The notes under the pieces: model-generated
Told to the model about the DNA's origin: nothing
What the model saw: only the letters and a program-made list of their open reading frames with translations
Database searches by the model: none
Source of the DNA: Astrocystis sublimbata
Lineage: Eukaryota > Ascomycota > Sordariomycetes > Xylariales > Xylariaceae
NCBI GenBank assembly: GCA_022453515.1
Contig: JAJNNY010000008.1
Location: 868,001 to 932,000, forward strand
Direction of reading: 5' to 3'
DNA: 64,000 nucleotides
Translations under genes and position numbers: made by a program
Shown: positions 1 through 12,554 of the stretch, piece by piece
Layout: the number at the start of each line of letters is the position of its first letter
Position numbering within the stretch: position 1 is the first letter of the stretch

Positions 1-677
1 GATGATGGGTACTTTCTGATGCCTCTCACCTGGATATGGAGTGACGCAAAGTTTGATGATCATGAGTTAACATTTCGGCTTCTTGGAGTGAGTTATGGGA
101 TTTGGGCCATGTAATACGACCTTCGTTTCTTTGACACAATAGCGGTTATGATAGGGTGCGAGTAAACAATATAATGAGATGTCACCCAACCACATTCGCG
201 CTGAACCATGCAACGAGAATCTATGGTCAATAAGTTTGCATGTTTGTGATACCCAACGGAATCAGGAGAAGTGTGGACTGGACACCGTGACTTTGTGAAA
301 ATGGAACATAATTCGAGAGAGTCATGTTAGAAAGGTCACATACATATGGTTAGGTACATAGGCCCTCGATAGCTTGCACGTGGAATTATACATCTCGTCC
401 GTGCAAAGAATCGCAGCTTCGCGGAGCGAGTAATAAAATATGCTGGAACAGGATGGCTCGCCGACCACCCGGATAACGCGGTTCTTTTAGACCTTGGCCA
501 ACCTTTCCTTTCCGAGGAATCAAATGCCTGCTGCCCCCAATGCCTTGCTTCCAATATCAAGCCCGTGGTCTAATGACTTTAGATTATGACCATTGATGTT
601 ACCTGATCGGATAACGCTGCCTTTCGAAGCAGAGGATATAAAAACGAAATCTATAGTCGAATCAACGCATTCGTACA
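1..677. other. gene-free left edge
   Basis: No convincing coding region, RNA gene or repeat is visible. The right end is expected to hold the 3' untranslated region of the leftward SGNH hydrolase gene whose stop codon lies at 678. Short open frames here have no recognisable motif. Confidence 0.6.
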
Positions 678-1888
678 TCACGCATGCCTTCTTCTCCGGG
701 AATTGGGCTTCGCCTCCGCTTTGGAGCCTTCCGGCGGCGTCTCGGGGGTCTGAGCATGGCTCTTGGCCTCCTCGGCGTGTCGCTCGGCCTCGCCGTCGTT
801 GGCGATGCCGTTGTTGACAGGAGGCTTTAACCAGCCCCTCTCCTCGACGTCCAGTATGCTCTCGATGAAGATGTCGCCCATGAGGAAGTAGCCAGCATCA
901 ATAGGGTGCATATTGTCCTTGCCGATGTGCTTCTTTTCTACTCGGTTTGGGAGGCCCTGGTCCCAGTGCATCTCGGCGAGCACGACAGGCTTACCCTCTC
1001 GGATCAGGTCGTTCGCAGCCTGGCGGATCTGTGCATTTGCCGACGTGACACACTCCTCGACGTTGTCCCAGGGGCTCATGATGATGGTGGACATGATTAT
1101 GGTCGCGCGCGGCGAAGCTTCGAAAAGGTAATCGACGAGTGCGCGCATCTTCTGCAGAATCAGGGCGGGTCCCCAGTGGTCTTGCTGGAAGCAGTCGCTG
1201 GAGCCGGCGTTGATGAGGATCAGGTTCGGCTGAGTCTGGGGCACGATCTCCTTGCAACGGTCGAGAGTCGGCTTGATGGGCTGTGCGCCGAAGGCTTGGA
1301 CGTCATTGTCGAGGAAGTCGCCGTATCGGTTCTGCCGGGAGAAATAAAAGTCAGCATCGGGCAAGGACGCGAGGGCGATAGAGTCCATGTGCGAGACATA
1401 CCTGGCCGACGAAGTTCACCTCATTGCCTTGTGAGACCATCCAGTCCCGGAGCTGCTTGCGATAGCCCCTTTCGCCTGTCGAGTGCTCGCCAAGGGTCAT
1501 GGACGCGCCGATGAACATCACTAGATCACACCCGTACGTCAGCTATGGGCAGGAGAAACGGCAGGCTGGAGGACAACTCACCGCGCAGCGGGATGCCATC
1601 AGCAAGGCCATTCTTCTTGGGCTTCCGGAGCTTGTCCCAGTGTTCCCGAAAGTCGACGGGGCCGGTCTGAAGTGTGGCTGTGATAGGGCACACATGTTAG
1701 CAGCAGGCCACTTCTTTCTTTCCCCACGCCTCCGAGATTCGATGATGATGAAGATGCCAGGCTGTCGCGTGCCTGGCTCGCCGGGGCCAACACTCACCGA
1801 TGAGGATCAGGAACAGAACACCGACAACGGTGATTTTGTAGAAGACCGGGAGCTGGGAGCAGCGTCCAAACACAGAGAGCACCTTCAT
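678..1888 (-). CDS. membrane-anchored SGNH/GDSL hydrolase-like protein
   Basis: Four exons on the minus strand: 1888-1798, 1677-1582, 1520-1402 and 1331-678, giving 319 residues; all phases close and introns are 59-120 bases. Seen: an uncharged segment at about residues 18-31 after a short basic head (signal anchor or signal peptide); SGNH block I GASMTLGE with candidate nucleophile Ser69; block III region NAGSSDC at 143-149; block V KDNMHP with Asp241 and His244 as the rest of the triad. The C-terminal 40 residues are charged and disordered. The family is mostly lipolytic or carbohydrate esterases; the substrate cannot be inferred. Oddity: block III reads G-S-S-D, so the usual oxyanion Asn of GxND is Ser147. 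An upstream in-frame ATG at 1903 would add five residues. Confidence 0.85.
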
Positions 1889-3099
1889 GGTTGGGCTGGA
1901 CACTGTCGCATGGCAGTGTCGTGATGCGATGGGAAGGTTGTCTGGATGAGGACCGAGGATGACAGCACAACCGACGACAGGATGTTTCGGTTTCTTTGTT
2001 TCGCCGGGCCCAGCTCTCTCAACTCTACACGTATACGCACGCGGGCGGGTACGGTACGGCTGGGAACCTGGCTAAACATAGTAATAAATCAGACTCGGAC
2101 GTCGCATCAGCATGCTGCTTGGCGGTCGGCAATGACGGCATCCTGGCGGCGGTTGTGTCTGTTGTGTCTGGGCGACATTCTGCAGGGGCAGCAGCACAGG
2201 CTCGACAGGTCGCACGCAGAAGGATTGGGGCAGCGACTTTTTGGGGGCGGGGCACCCGTTCCATGCCCCAGGGTGCAGGGCTGACGCGGCGTGCACCCGT
2301 CACACTACCAGGTAAGGTACAGTACCTGTCGAGCTGTCACCTGTCAAGTAGGTACCTAAGCCCGCTAAGATACACGGCCTCAGTTTTGAATGCGGCAGAG
2401 GTACTGCCTGCTTGCATTCTGGTCTACCATGGTGTCCGGGAACGGTGAAGCTTTCAATTGTTTGAATTATTGTGTAGCCCCGACTCTCTATAGTAAAACA
2501 AGATAATGCCATCGTAAATGAAATATCACAAAAATACACAATGCAATATCGATGTTCCCTTGATGGTGCAGGTGTACTCGTAGACACGACAATGTCTGTT
2601 GTACGGAGCTCGCGGAGGTCTGGGGTGTGTGTGCTTCACGCCCGCCAGTCAGCTTGCAGGCCCTCACTGGCCAATGACCACTAAGAGCGAAACAAACCTC
2701 AAACTGGGAAGGGGACAAGGTGCAGATAGCTGACGCGCCAAGACCGCCACGACTGTCGCAAAATGAGGATTGACACCTACTGTACGCAATAGTGTAGTAT
2801 AGGACAAGGCTGTCTACCAGATATTTCAATCCTTTCTAGAACTACTACTGTTTATTACCTGATTATATGATTAAGCGAAATACTAGGTAGTCACTGAAGG
2901 GATGTTGAACTTTTTATTTATTTTTCATTCCTCATGCTAGTATCTATCCAGCTTCGATTTCTGTTATTACTTTCTTCGAAAGAAAAGCTATTCAATAGCT
3001 ATGGCTCTTTTAACATATAAACAAAATCCAAGCCGATGATATCGTGCATTGCTCGTCCTTGGCAAGGGCCGACAGCGTGATCCCTCCATTTCTATTTCT
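1889..3099. other. intergenic region between SGNH and BTB genes
   Basis: Holds the promoter of the leftward SGNH gene (right of 1888) and the 3' flank of the leftward BTB gene. Several short words built from TAGGTA/TACCTG occur near 2310-2360. No gene or RNA is recognised. Confidence 0.5.
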
Positions 3100-5088
3100 C
3101 TATGCGTCTAATTTGAGGTTTTCAAGTATGACGTCGATCTTCCGCAGCAACACTTGGTAATTGATGGCGTCTGATACGAATTCGTCTTCGACGAGCTCCC
3201 CGTCGAGCGTTCTGACACCCATGCCCGACTCCGCCGGGCTCTCTTGTGGGGCCGCCGAGACGGCCTGGTCGGAGCCAGTAGGCGCCGATGAGCCGTTCAT
3301 GCCGTTCATGCCCTGAAGCTGCGATGTCAAGGCCTCAACCGTCGAGGCGTCGATCTCGCCTCTCTCGTCTAGCATCTCGTCTAACCCTGCATCCTCGAAC
3401 CGCAGTCTGAATCGGTCGTCTAGGTAATATCGAATATCATCAAGCAACTCTATAGTGTCTGTCTCTTCTCTGTTCTTCACTCTTGCGGCACTTTCTTGTA
3501 TGAGCTCGGCAAACTCCTCCTCGTCGATGTAGTCTTCGAGTCGATAAGCGAGGTACCGGGCGGCGAACGTCTCGAGTCGTTGAACCCGGAGGTCCCATGC
3601 CGCGTGGATAACGTCGTAAACATTGATAGGCTCGACTTCGACTCCTGTCTCGTTATTGTCACCGTGTGTCCGGTCAACCAACACGTTATTATTCCCGCTG
3701 CCGAGCGAGGTGATCAGGACCGCAGCCTTGCTCTTCAGCTTATCGAGAAGGAGCATGTCGGAGGCATAGAGCAGGTCCAGAGCCAGATCCAGGGGGCATT
3801 CCACTTCCTCGGTATACATGAATCGAAGGATGATCTCAAGAACTGCGGGCGAGCAGTCGATCTTGATGATATGCAGGTGTTCTGATTCCTGGGCTTCCAA
3901 GAATTCGCTGGAGAACATCGTTTCGAAATAGGGACTCCGAATGAGCATGGCTTTGTGTGCTGGATAGAGGACGGATTTCCCCCGTTCGGTATTTCCGTTC
4001 TGTACTGGAACGTTGGCACCCGGACCGATGGGGATAGAGCTCGGTTCGTGCTGCTCTTGCCCAGTGTCTCCGACTGCTTCATCTGCCCGTAGTAGACAAT
4101 CTGCAAAGATTGAATTACCGTGCGGCCATTTCACCTCGGACGTTTTCCGCGTGTCGACCGTCATTTTGTGGCCTATCACCTTCTGCTCGAAGAAGTCGCT
4201 GATTTGTTGCTGAGCTCGATTCACCTCATCTTGATGACGCTGACGCGCCAGCCGTCGATCGTTGCCAGACAAGATGACCTCCCACAGTTTAGGTATCTCT
4301 AGTTGCTTGCTGATCTTGTCGATGCCGGTGAGTACTTCCTCCTCTGTGCGAATGCTGCGGGTGTCGACTACCTCCCTTGGGATATCACCAAGGTACAGAT
4401 AACGTAGCACAATGCTGAAGGACTCGACGGGTTTTGACTGGGGTAGTTTCCAGGTAGCTGTTTCAGGAGCTTCCTTGAATTTGTTGTTGAAGTACGGTGA
4501 TCTAGCTGAAAGGATAAACTTGTGGAGTTCGAGGTTCTCTGATCCTTCTGTCAAGGTGATATCTGAGGTTTTGGGCACAGTCCTTGCAAACAATGAGGTA
4601 ATATGGGCAGCCCATGGTTGCAAAGGGTCGGTGGACTTGGAATAGTCATATTTCAGCAGCAGGTTTCGGATTTTGTTATTGAGGGCATTGTAGATGCATC
4701 TTTCGCCTTGAAAGGTATCGCGCTCAGCTAAGGCCCCAGACTCCAGGAGGAGCTCGACCAATTCATAATGTCCACACAAGCTTGCCTGTGTGCAGAGTCA
4801 GCCAACTCCAGACTGGGCAGACTTTCAAATAGCGCCAGCATCTCCACGACGGAAGCACAGGCTTACAATAATGAGCGGGGTGTAATCGAACTTGTCCTTC
4901 CCGTTCAAATTCACACCCGCCGTTATGAGTTCTTGGGACCGTTTCAAGTCTCCTCTCCGGCAAGCCTCAAGTAACTCGTTAAATTCTTGACTTGAATCAA
5001 GAGGGTTTTCTTCTCTCAACACACCACTCTGAACTAACTCTAGATCGTCCTTGAGCTTGGCCTCCAGCTCGTGTTTACGGATGACCAT
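3100..5088 (-). CDS. ankyrin repeat protein with two BTB/POZ domains (ABTB1/BPOZ-like)
   Basis: Two exons, 5088-4867 and 4785-3100, separated by an 81-base phase-0 intron; 635 residues. Residues about 30-110 form ankyrin repeats, with a repeat core spanning the splice junction (DYTPLII joined to ASLCGHYELVELLLESGA). A first BTB domain begins around residue 149 (DITLTEGSENLELHKF) and a second around 346 (PAHKAMLIRSPYFETMF), followed by a helical BACK-like stretch and a disordered tail. Proteins of this architecture (human ABTB1, fission yeast Btb proteins) act as substrate adaptors for cullin-3 ubiquitin ligases or bind elongation factor 1A; the role here is inferred from architecture only. 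The gene is divergent from nimA with about 770 bases between start codons. Confidence 0.9.
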
Positions 5089-5856
5089 TTTTGAGAAGAT
5101 GGATAGGGACAGATAGGAGAGGAAAATCAAGTATAGCTACCTCTGTATGATATATAGTGCTACAATATGACTCAACAATATGGGTAGACAGCAAGCTAAA
5201 GCCGGTAAGTCCGGCTGAACCGTCGGTCGGTAGGGAATCCAAGAACGCAAATTCAATGTACAAGGGGCTCCTATCCGTGGCGACTGACAAGCGACAATGG
5301 AGTGTGCAACTTACTCATGCGACCCAGCCGTGAATATACCCGATGCTAGATAAGTACTGTAAGGATGCCTCCACTTTCAACATTGAATGGAGAGAAGGGT
5401 TCAGGTAGTGACGTGAAGACATGTGAGCGAGAGATGCGCTAACTTTTCCTGGTTAGCGGCTGATGCCGCGCACGGATCACAGGGGGAGCTGAGCGTTAGC
5501 GCGCTGGACAGTTGTCAAAGGCAGGCCTTTCGCGGCCCTCAAAGCCATTGGCCACCATGGCTCTGTCCCCATATTCCGACTGGGCCCCCCTGCTGTTGCC
5601 GTGCCCACGAGCAAGGGAGCTTCAGTTTGTTGATTCACGTAGGCACCTGGTGCATTTTAGCTCCAGCACGTAACCTCAAAAGCCTACCGACAAGCTCCGA
5701 TGGTGTGCACGCAAGGTTGTAACTTGTGACAAACACTCCCACCATCTTACTAACAGCAGCCATCTCCAGCGCTTTCTTTTTCGCATGATCACCTTTCAAT
5801 ATCCTATGGCATAGAAGTTGAATTGCCTTTCATTGCGTTACAGTATTCAACTCACC
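5089..5856. promoter_or_regulatory. shared divergent promoter region of the BTB gene and nimA
   Basis: This 768-base stretch separates two outward-facing start codons, so both promoters must lie in it. It contains an inverted CCAAT core (CCATTGGCC) near 5546-5554. A co-regulated promoter is possible but is inference. No coding motif is seen. Confidence 0.5.
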
Positions 5857-8104
5857 ATGGTGGAATCCGACAAGTACGAGGTCTTGGAGAAGATCGGTAA
5901 GCCTATCCTAACAATCCCACACTCACGACATCTTCTCTCGGCAGCTGCTGACAGCCTGGATGTTAGGACATGGCTCCTTTGGTGTCATCCGGAAGGTCAG
6001 GCGGAAGGTCGATGGCATGGTCGTCTGTCGGAAAGAGATCAGCTACTTGAAGATGTCCCAGAAAGAGCGCGAGCAGCTCCACGCCGAGTTCCAGATCCTG
6101 TCTTCTCTCCGACACCCCAACATCGTCGGCTACTACCACCGCGAACACCTCAAACAATCCCAGGACCTGCATCTGTACATGGAATATTGTGGCAATGGGG
6201 ACCTGGGCCGAGTCATTCGGGACCTCGTGCGCAACGACAAATTTGCTGAGGAGGAGTTTGTATGGACCGTTTTCTCGCAACTGGTGACAGCTCTATACCG
6301 CTGCCACTACGGTGTCGACCCCCCGGAGGTAGGCAACAATGTACTGGTTCAAGGGAAGACCAAGCCGAGAGTCCCTTCTGGCGCTGTCACAATCCTGCAT
6401 CGAGACCTGAAACCCGAGAATGGTGAGTCGTGACTACTAGTATTTTGGTGGTCATGTTACTGATGTGTTGTAGTATTCCTCGGCGAGAACAACTCGGTCA
6501 AACTTGGTGACTTCGGTCTGTCTAAGATGATACAGTCGCATGATTTTGCATCCACATACGTTGGCACTCCATTTTACATGTCCCCCGAGATCTGTGCCGC
6601 AGAGCGATACACCCTCAAATCAGATATCTGGTCTCTGGGCTGCGTTATATATGAGCTCTGCGCAAGAGAACCTCCCTTCAACGCCAAGTCTCACTTCCAA
6701 CTGGTGCAGAGAATCAAGGAGGGCAAGGTTGCGACATTGCCTCGAATCTATTCAGCTGAATTGATGGCCGTTATTAGAGATTGTCTTAACGTGAATCCCG
6801 ATACCCGGCCCGACACAGCAGCTTTGCTGAACCTTCCAATTGTCCGGCTCATGCGCACGCAGCGCGAAGTAGTAGACTTGAAGAGCGAAGTTCTCAAGGA
6901 GAGAGCGGCCCTTGCTGGGAAATTGAAGGAGGCAGAGCGACAGATGGCAAACATCGAATCCGAAAAAGCCATGTTTCGGCAAGAGGTTGACAATTCGATC
7001 AGAAGAGAGTGGGAAGTCAAAGCACGCCTTGAGATTGATCGACTTGTCAGAATGGAGCTCCAGAACCTCCAGAGACGCTTTGAAGCCGAAGTACAGGCAC
7101 GAGTACAGGAAGAGCTGCAAAAGAAGCCTACGTTCGCCAGTGTCGAGACGGAGGAGCCAGCCCCTGTAGTGACCAAACCCGAATATCCTCAGTCACTCGC
7201 CAACACTAGCACCGATGGCGAGTTCCCGTCGACTACTGATATCACCGAGCTCTCTTTCGACTCGTCCGATGATGCACCCCTTAAGAAGGAGCCTCGTGCA
7301 GCATTTGGACGGGCACAGACCATGTTCGAGCGTCATGCCGGTACGCCCATGGATGTTGATATGACTTCCCCATCACCAATTGCAATTGCATCACTGTCCC
7401 TATCGCCTCGACGAGCCAACACTACTAAGCCTCCACCTTCACACCAACCTACCATCTTCGATGATACAAATGAAGAGGCCCGATGGCAGAAAGCCCGAGA
7501 TTCGGATCCTGTGCTCTCGGACTCGGAAGACGACGATACTCCCCCGATTCCCTCGCCCACGCGAGGCCCACGGTCTGGCAAGAATCCGTTCGCCCATCGG
7601 CCCGTACTGGTTGCCACCAAGTCGTCGCCGGCCGATTACCTGAAGACCCAGGCCAGCCTCCAGCCATCGGCTCTCAAGCCTTCACCGAACCTGCCCATTG
7701 GTCTCTCGGTGCCCAACGCCTTGAAGCTTGTACCTCAGCCAAGCAACGGGGCCCTTCGCGAGAGAGGTAACTCACCGAATCGAAGATTGAGCAAGATTCC
7801 GTCTGCGGCCAACCTCACAGGAGAGAACAGCCTGCAGCGCAAGCCCTCGCTTACCAAGAAGGACGGCGGCGAACTCCCTCTCACCAAGACGGCCGTGAAG
7901 AACTATGTCAAGGGTAGAACCCTGGTTGAACTTCAGCAGGCACGGGCCGGGGGTCGTCCCATCGAAAACATGAACACCGGCGCCAAACGCGCGTCCAAGG
8001 AGCGCGTGGCAGACAGATATCTCGAGCCGGCTGTCTGGGACCCGGAGAAGGACGAGATGCCCAGTCCCTTCCTGGTTCGTCAGCGGCCATTGTCTCGTGC
8101 TTAG
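5857..8104 (+). CDS. nimA: NIMA-type G2/M serine/threonine protein kinase
   Basis: Three exons, 5857-5896, 5967-6422 and 6474-8104; 708 residues. All kinase landmarks are present: glycine loop GHGSFG (14-19, split by intron 1), Lys36 in VCRKE, HRDLKPEN (158-165, intron 2 right after it), DFG at 178-180, activation segment ending in MSPE (201-204), then a C-lobe with DIWSLGCVIYEL. An insertion of about 25 residues precedes HRD, as is usual in filamentous fungal NIMA. A coiled coil follows the kinase domain (about 280-370), then a long Ser/Pro-rich tail, matching the known order of NIMA, where coiled coil and tail control dimerisation and turnover. The kinase promotes entry into mitosis; orthologues are A. 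nidulans nimA, N. crassa nim-1 and yeast KIN3. Confidence 0.95.
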
Positions 8105-11100
8105 TGGGTCTGAGGTAATGAGAAACGTGGGGTTATGAAGGGATTGGAATCGTACTGGAAGGGGGTTCTTAATGAAATGGTTCTGGGTGGGCGTTCTGTG
8201 CATGGTATGGCATGAGCAACGGTCGGTCACTGGGGGCTTTTGCGTAAGCATCACTTTGTGCTATGGCTTTCCTCCTCTCTTACTGGATGTTGTTTTATGG
8301 GAAAGGGACACGATGATGTGGCGTTTCTCTTTCAATGGTTCTACTAGACGGAATCGTTACTGCGCAGCATTGTTTCGGTTGTCCGGCGTTGGTCGCCTGG
8401 GGGCATTGACTCATAGCTGTATTGTTGTTTTGTTGTAATTGTTTAGTTGCTCAGGAGTTTGAAATCTGGACACCCGCAAGCCATGCACGATTCTGCGAGC
8501 GTGGCTTTTGTGTTATGCATTGTGTCTTGGACTGGGGAGTCTGGCCAAGCGTTTATATGACAATCAATCTTTGAAAAGTATCCATGCTGTCCTACTGTAA
8601 TTCTTCAGACATCTCATGCAGTACGCTGTGACCTCGCTTGCTGTGGTACGTAAAGACCAGACGAATGACATTGGCCTGAAAGATCGCCTGCTGCCCAAAT
8701 ACTCATTTATTATTCATTTCCTATGTCACACCTGCTAAAGATGAATGGTCTGCTTCATACCGTAATACGTGTACTCTAACATATATTCTGCATTTAAATA
8801 AGCTCTGTATCACCAGCTAATCATCATATAATTAACAGGACATTTTATAGAGTGAAGATATAGATGATGCTGTTTTAAACGGCACTTGTCTTGCCTGTAT
8901 TTAGTTTTTCATATTATATAAAGGTATATAGGCAAGTTCAACGGTAGGCTACTGAGAGGTGCCTTAGTACTACAGTGCATCGGTAGATTCGGATGAGGTG
9001 GTCTAGTCCCTTGGGATGTTTCAGCAATAACAGAAACACACCAGCAGCTAGCGAGACAAGCTAGAGATGTGATCAAAAGGAAACAGTTTTTAAGCACCAA
9101 ACTACGATTGTGTTGTGTGTTTGGTACAATCACGACTTGTTCTACGAACTCGAATGGCAGGACTACTATTAGATCTGTAAGACAATAAAATTAACTAATA
9201 CCCCTCTCGCCCCTCTGGATCCCTCCATGAGAGTATGTAACATTACATTGATTTTGTATGCTAGTCTTGCCAGCGCTCTAATGGTTGCAGTTGAGGTAGT
9301 GTGCTTAGTGCATGTTCGCAGGTTCTCACCCCTTGCATTCATACGTCACTTGTGTGAGCTTGGAAGTTTGTTGGCAGGCTCATCATGCCTTGTTTCGAGT
9401 GTTCTGTAGATCTTGGTGATTTTTTGCCACTGACCGACCAATGGGGCAGGCAAACCCCCATCCATCTAGGTATGTCAGTCAAATATGTGTACTTGGAAGC
9501 TGAAGCTGACCTCCTCCATTCTGCCGAGTCGGTCCCTATTGCGTCCTCAATGATCAACGGTGCATGTGTTTCTTCGAATCAAAGAACAGGAGGTAGCCAA
9601 CGAAATGTCACCTGCTGTAACAATTCTTTGTTCCTGGTGAGGGCTGACACCTATTTTTAGCGGTTGGATTACATAACCTGCGTGCGACCTGACTGAATTT
9701 ATTGTCACCCGTTTGGCCCTTGTTCCATGAAGTGGCTTAGCGTGCCTGGTATACTAGTTCGGCTACTCCTTTATGCTGCACTAGCTTATCCGAGCTGTTG
9801 GATTTGATTCCTTTGTTCTACTCTATCGTGCCTTTTGAGCCCTCAGTTCTAAATGTAGATGTCCGGGACTTCGATATGATCAGAGGATAACAACTTCGCG
9901 ATAAGTGACGAGAGTGATTCGCCCCTCCAGTAACTGGTATGAAATGCCGATTCGTGTCAACCTTGAATACGATGAGCGAGTTAGGCGATCTTAGCTAGCA
10001 TTGACAATGGCAAATAAGGCGCCCAGAAACCTCGGGAAAAACAGGTAAAACCGGGGCGCTGATCGTCAGGGTCTTGGGTTTTGGTACCCACTGCCAGGAG
10101 GCAACAAGTGAAAACACCAGACGACCGAGACGACACTCGCTGGAGTAGACAAATTCGTGACAATGCCAAAGTCGGTATCCAAACTATCATCTCAAGCTGA
10201 AAGATCGGACACACCCACCCGAGCGCCTACCCAACTGATACGTAGCATGCAGCTGGCGAGACGGCAGGTATGAGAGATCTGATCAGAAATCTGATGTGAG
10301 ATCTTCGATGGTGGTGGTCCTTGAAAAAATTTGTGGTTTCTGTTGCCTTGTAAAACTGTCCTACCTGTATGCGTATTCGATGTTTCGTGTGTCTCCAATA
10401 CTGCACAACTTGACAAGAGCTTTGGGGGCATGCATGCCTTTTGACCGGTTTCTATCATCTGAGTCTATCTGCAGGTTGCAATCGAGAGCAGACTCGCTCG
10501 ACTCGGCAGACAGAGCCTTTTCAGGGTCTAGACTCGTTCACGTTCTACCTACCACTACTTATGTAGAACACTAACACCCATATGCATTCGAGGCATTTAC
10601 TTAGGGCAGGTCTAAGGCAAGAAGGGACCTGATGTAACGAATTGACAGTAGAGGTAGTACAGTTAATTGGCACTGGGCTAAGAAAGGGGGCTGATCTACT
10701 GCCGCACTAGGTACCACTAGGTACGAGCCGGGCAACCAGGCACGACGGCAATAGAATTCTAACCTCGAGCTGTCTCTCCCGAGGTCACTATTTGTTTACA
10801 CAGTTCACAAGAGCATTGGACACTTCAAAGACCTTAGATGTCACGATGGTTGCAAAAATAAAAAATAAAAAGGAAAGAAAAAAACAAGCAATTGAAGCAG
10901 GCGAGAGGTGAACAGCTCTGTCGAGAGAGCTGAACGAGTAAGGAGGTTCCACGGTGTAATACGAGGTGACGACGGCGCAGCCCCCGAGCAGGAGCCCCAG
11001 CAGGCCCAGAGCGCCTTCACTGGTCAAAGGACCAGCTCGGGTCCACTTCCCTAATATGATTGTGGAAGTCAATGCAACCATCCGGGCCATGCGAGCCATG

Positions 11101-11636
11101 CGAGCCACGCTGGGGGCGCCGAGGGGCCTACCTAGGCGAGCTAGGTACACTGCTGACCGTCCACCTGCGCAACGGGCGGCCGGGCCTGTTACCTAACCAA
11201 GTCCAAGTGGGTGTGTGTGTTGTGTGCGTGCCAATCTTTCTCTCGCTCCAACGCCTGCTGCTGCCTGCCTCTCTCATCGTCCCATCCCATCCTGTCCCGT
11301 CCCGTCCTTCATCTCCTCATTCTCATCTCACCACCTCTACGGCTTAAGGCCTGTTATTCCACTCGTTTTCGCCAAACTCGTTCCTTGCATTTTTGGCCTT
11401 TCCATACGACTAATATCAATCAACAACACCGTCCTCGGTTGATCCCTCGCATTCCACCACACCGAGGATTGACATTGCTAGCCAGTTGTCGCCCGCTTAC
11501 TTCGAGCTGGGACCGAACCAACGCTGCGAGCAAGGCACCTACCGAGGCACGTGGTTGTTTCTGGGGGTCCTTCAGCACGCCTTCCACCATTCCACCACCG
11601 CACACTAGGTGCATCAGTCCGTGATAGTTCGCCATC
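8105..11636. other. 3.5 kb gene-free region
   Basis: No gene is supported. The part near 8.7-9.0 kb is AT-rich. TAGGTAC-like words cluster at 10708-10730 and 11125-11150. Imperfect copies of a GCGAGCCATGC-like word occur near 11085-11110. The last 400 bases are pyrimidine-rich (CCCATCCCATCC, CCCGTCCCGTCC near 11280-11310), typical of fungal 5' untranslated leaders, and probably belong to the gene starting at 11637. Confidence 0.5.
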
Positions 11637-12554
11637 ATGTATTCGAGACGCTTGATCCAGATATTGATGGTTGCCCTCTCCATCTTGATTGCAACACGGG
11701 CTTCCTTCTTTCATCACCAGGACGTTGCCGCCCGCCAGGTTTCGGCCTCCGCAAGTGGCGACAACGACTCGACTCAAGCCGACGAGACCAGCTCCGCTGC
11801 CTCTCCCACCGACGACCCTGCACCAAGCACAACCGAGAGCCAGACCGAGGCCTCGCCTACGACCTCGGACGAGCCCACCACCACCTCGGCCAACGACGAA
11901 CCTACCACTACAGAAGATGCCCCCCCGACGACTACCGACGACGGCGGTGACGAACCCACCTCGTCCTCGGAAGAGCCGCCGCCGCCTACCACCACCACCA
12001 CTGACGACAACACTACCACCACGCCACCGACATCAGAACCCACCTCGTCTTCTGCCTCGCCGTCTTCGACTTCTGACGACGACACCGCCTCGGAGACCGG
12101 AAGCCCGACGACCACCAAAACTAAGCCTCCGAATGTTACCAAGACCCTTACCCGGATCATTTCCTACACGGGATCGGACGGTCAAGTGCACGTCTCCAGC
12201 TCCGAATCCGTTACTGTGTCTACGCCTGCGTTCTCTAGCGATGATGGCAAGAGCGGCGGCGACGATGGCAATCCCTCCACTATGACCAAGAACGTCATTA
12301 TTGGTGTGACCGTTGGTGTTGGTGGCGCTATTCTCCTCGCCGCTGCTGGCGCTTTATACTGGCGACTACGCAACAAGAGGCGGAGCCAGGAGGAGAACGA
12401 GGAACTGATCAGTTACGGTGCCGGCTTCGGTGGCCCCGGAACAGCGGAGAAGAGTGAAGCGAGCGGCCCCTCCGCCAACGCTCGCAGCCCCTTTCAGAGC
12501 ACCCTCGAGACCTACCACGCCCCAACGCAAACAAACGCCGCTTCCAATTTCTAA
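11637..12554 (+). CDS. mucin-like single-pass membrane protein (Mid2/WSC-sensor-like layout)
   Basis: Single exon, 305 residues. Residues 1-23 form a signal peptide; about 35-215 is an extracellular stalk extremely rich in Ser, Thr, Pro, Asp and Glu (many SSS, TTT and PTTT runs, expected heavy O-mannosylation); residues about 219-243 form one transmembrane helix (VIIGVTVGVGGAILLAAAG), followed by basic stop-transfer residues (RNKRR) and a cytosolic tail of about 60 residues. This layout is that of yeast Mid2/Wsc cell-wall stress sensors and related fungal proteins, although no WSC or cysteine-rich head is present. A plasma membrane role in wall sensing is inference from layout. The start is the first ATG after a pyrimidine-rich leader. 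Confidence 0.85.
   Translation: MYSRRLIQILMVALSILIATRASFFHHQDVAARQVSASASGDNDSTQADETSSAASPTDDPAPSTTESQTEASPTTSDEPTTTSANDEPTTTEDAPPTTTDDGGDEPTSSSEEPPPPTTTTTDDNTTTTPPTSEPTSSSASPSSTSDDDTASETGSPTTTKTKPPNVTKTLTRIISYTGSDGQVHVSSSESVTVSTPAFSSDDGKSGGDDGNPSTMTKNVIIGVTVGVGGAILLAAAGALYWRLRNKRRSQEENEELISYGAGFGGPGTAEKSEASGPSANARSPFQSTLETYHAPTQTNAASNF

Noticed and set aside
10788..11150. A 120-codon minus-strand frame with hydrophobic segments.
   Set aside because: Its start is a repeated MARMARM stretch from a tandem DNA word and no homologous pattern is recognised; likely chance in a promoter region.
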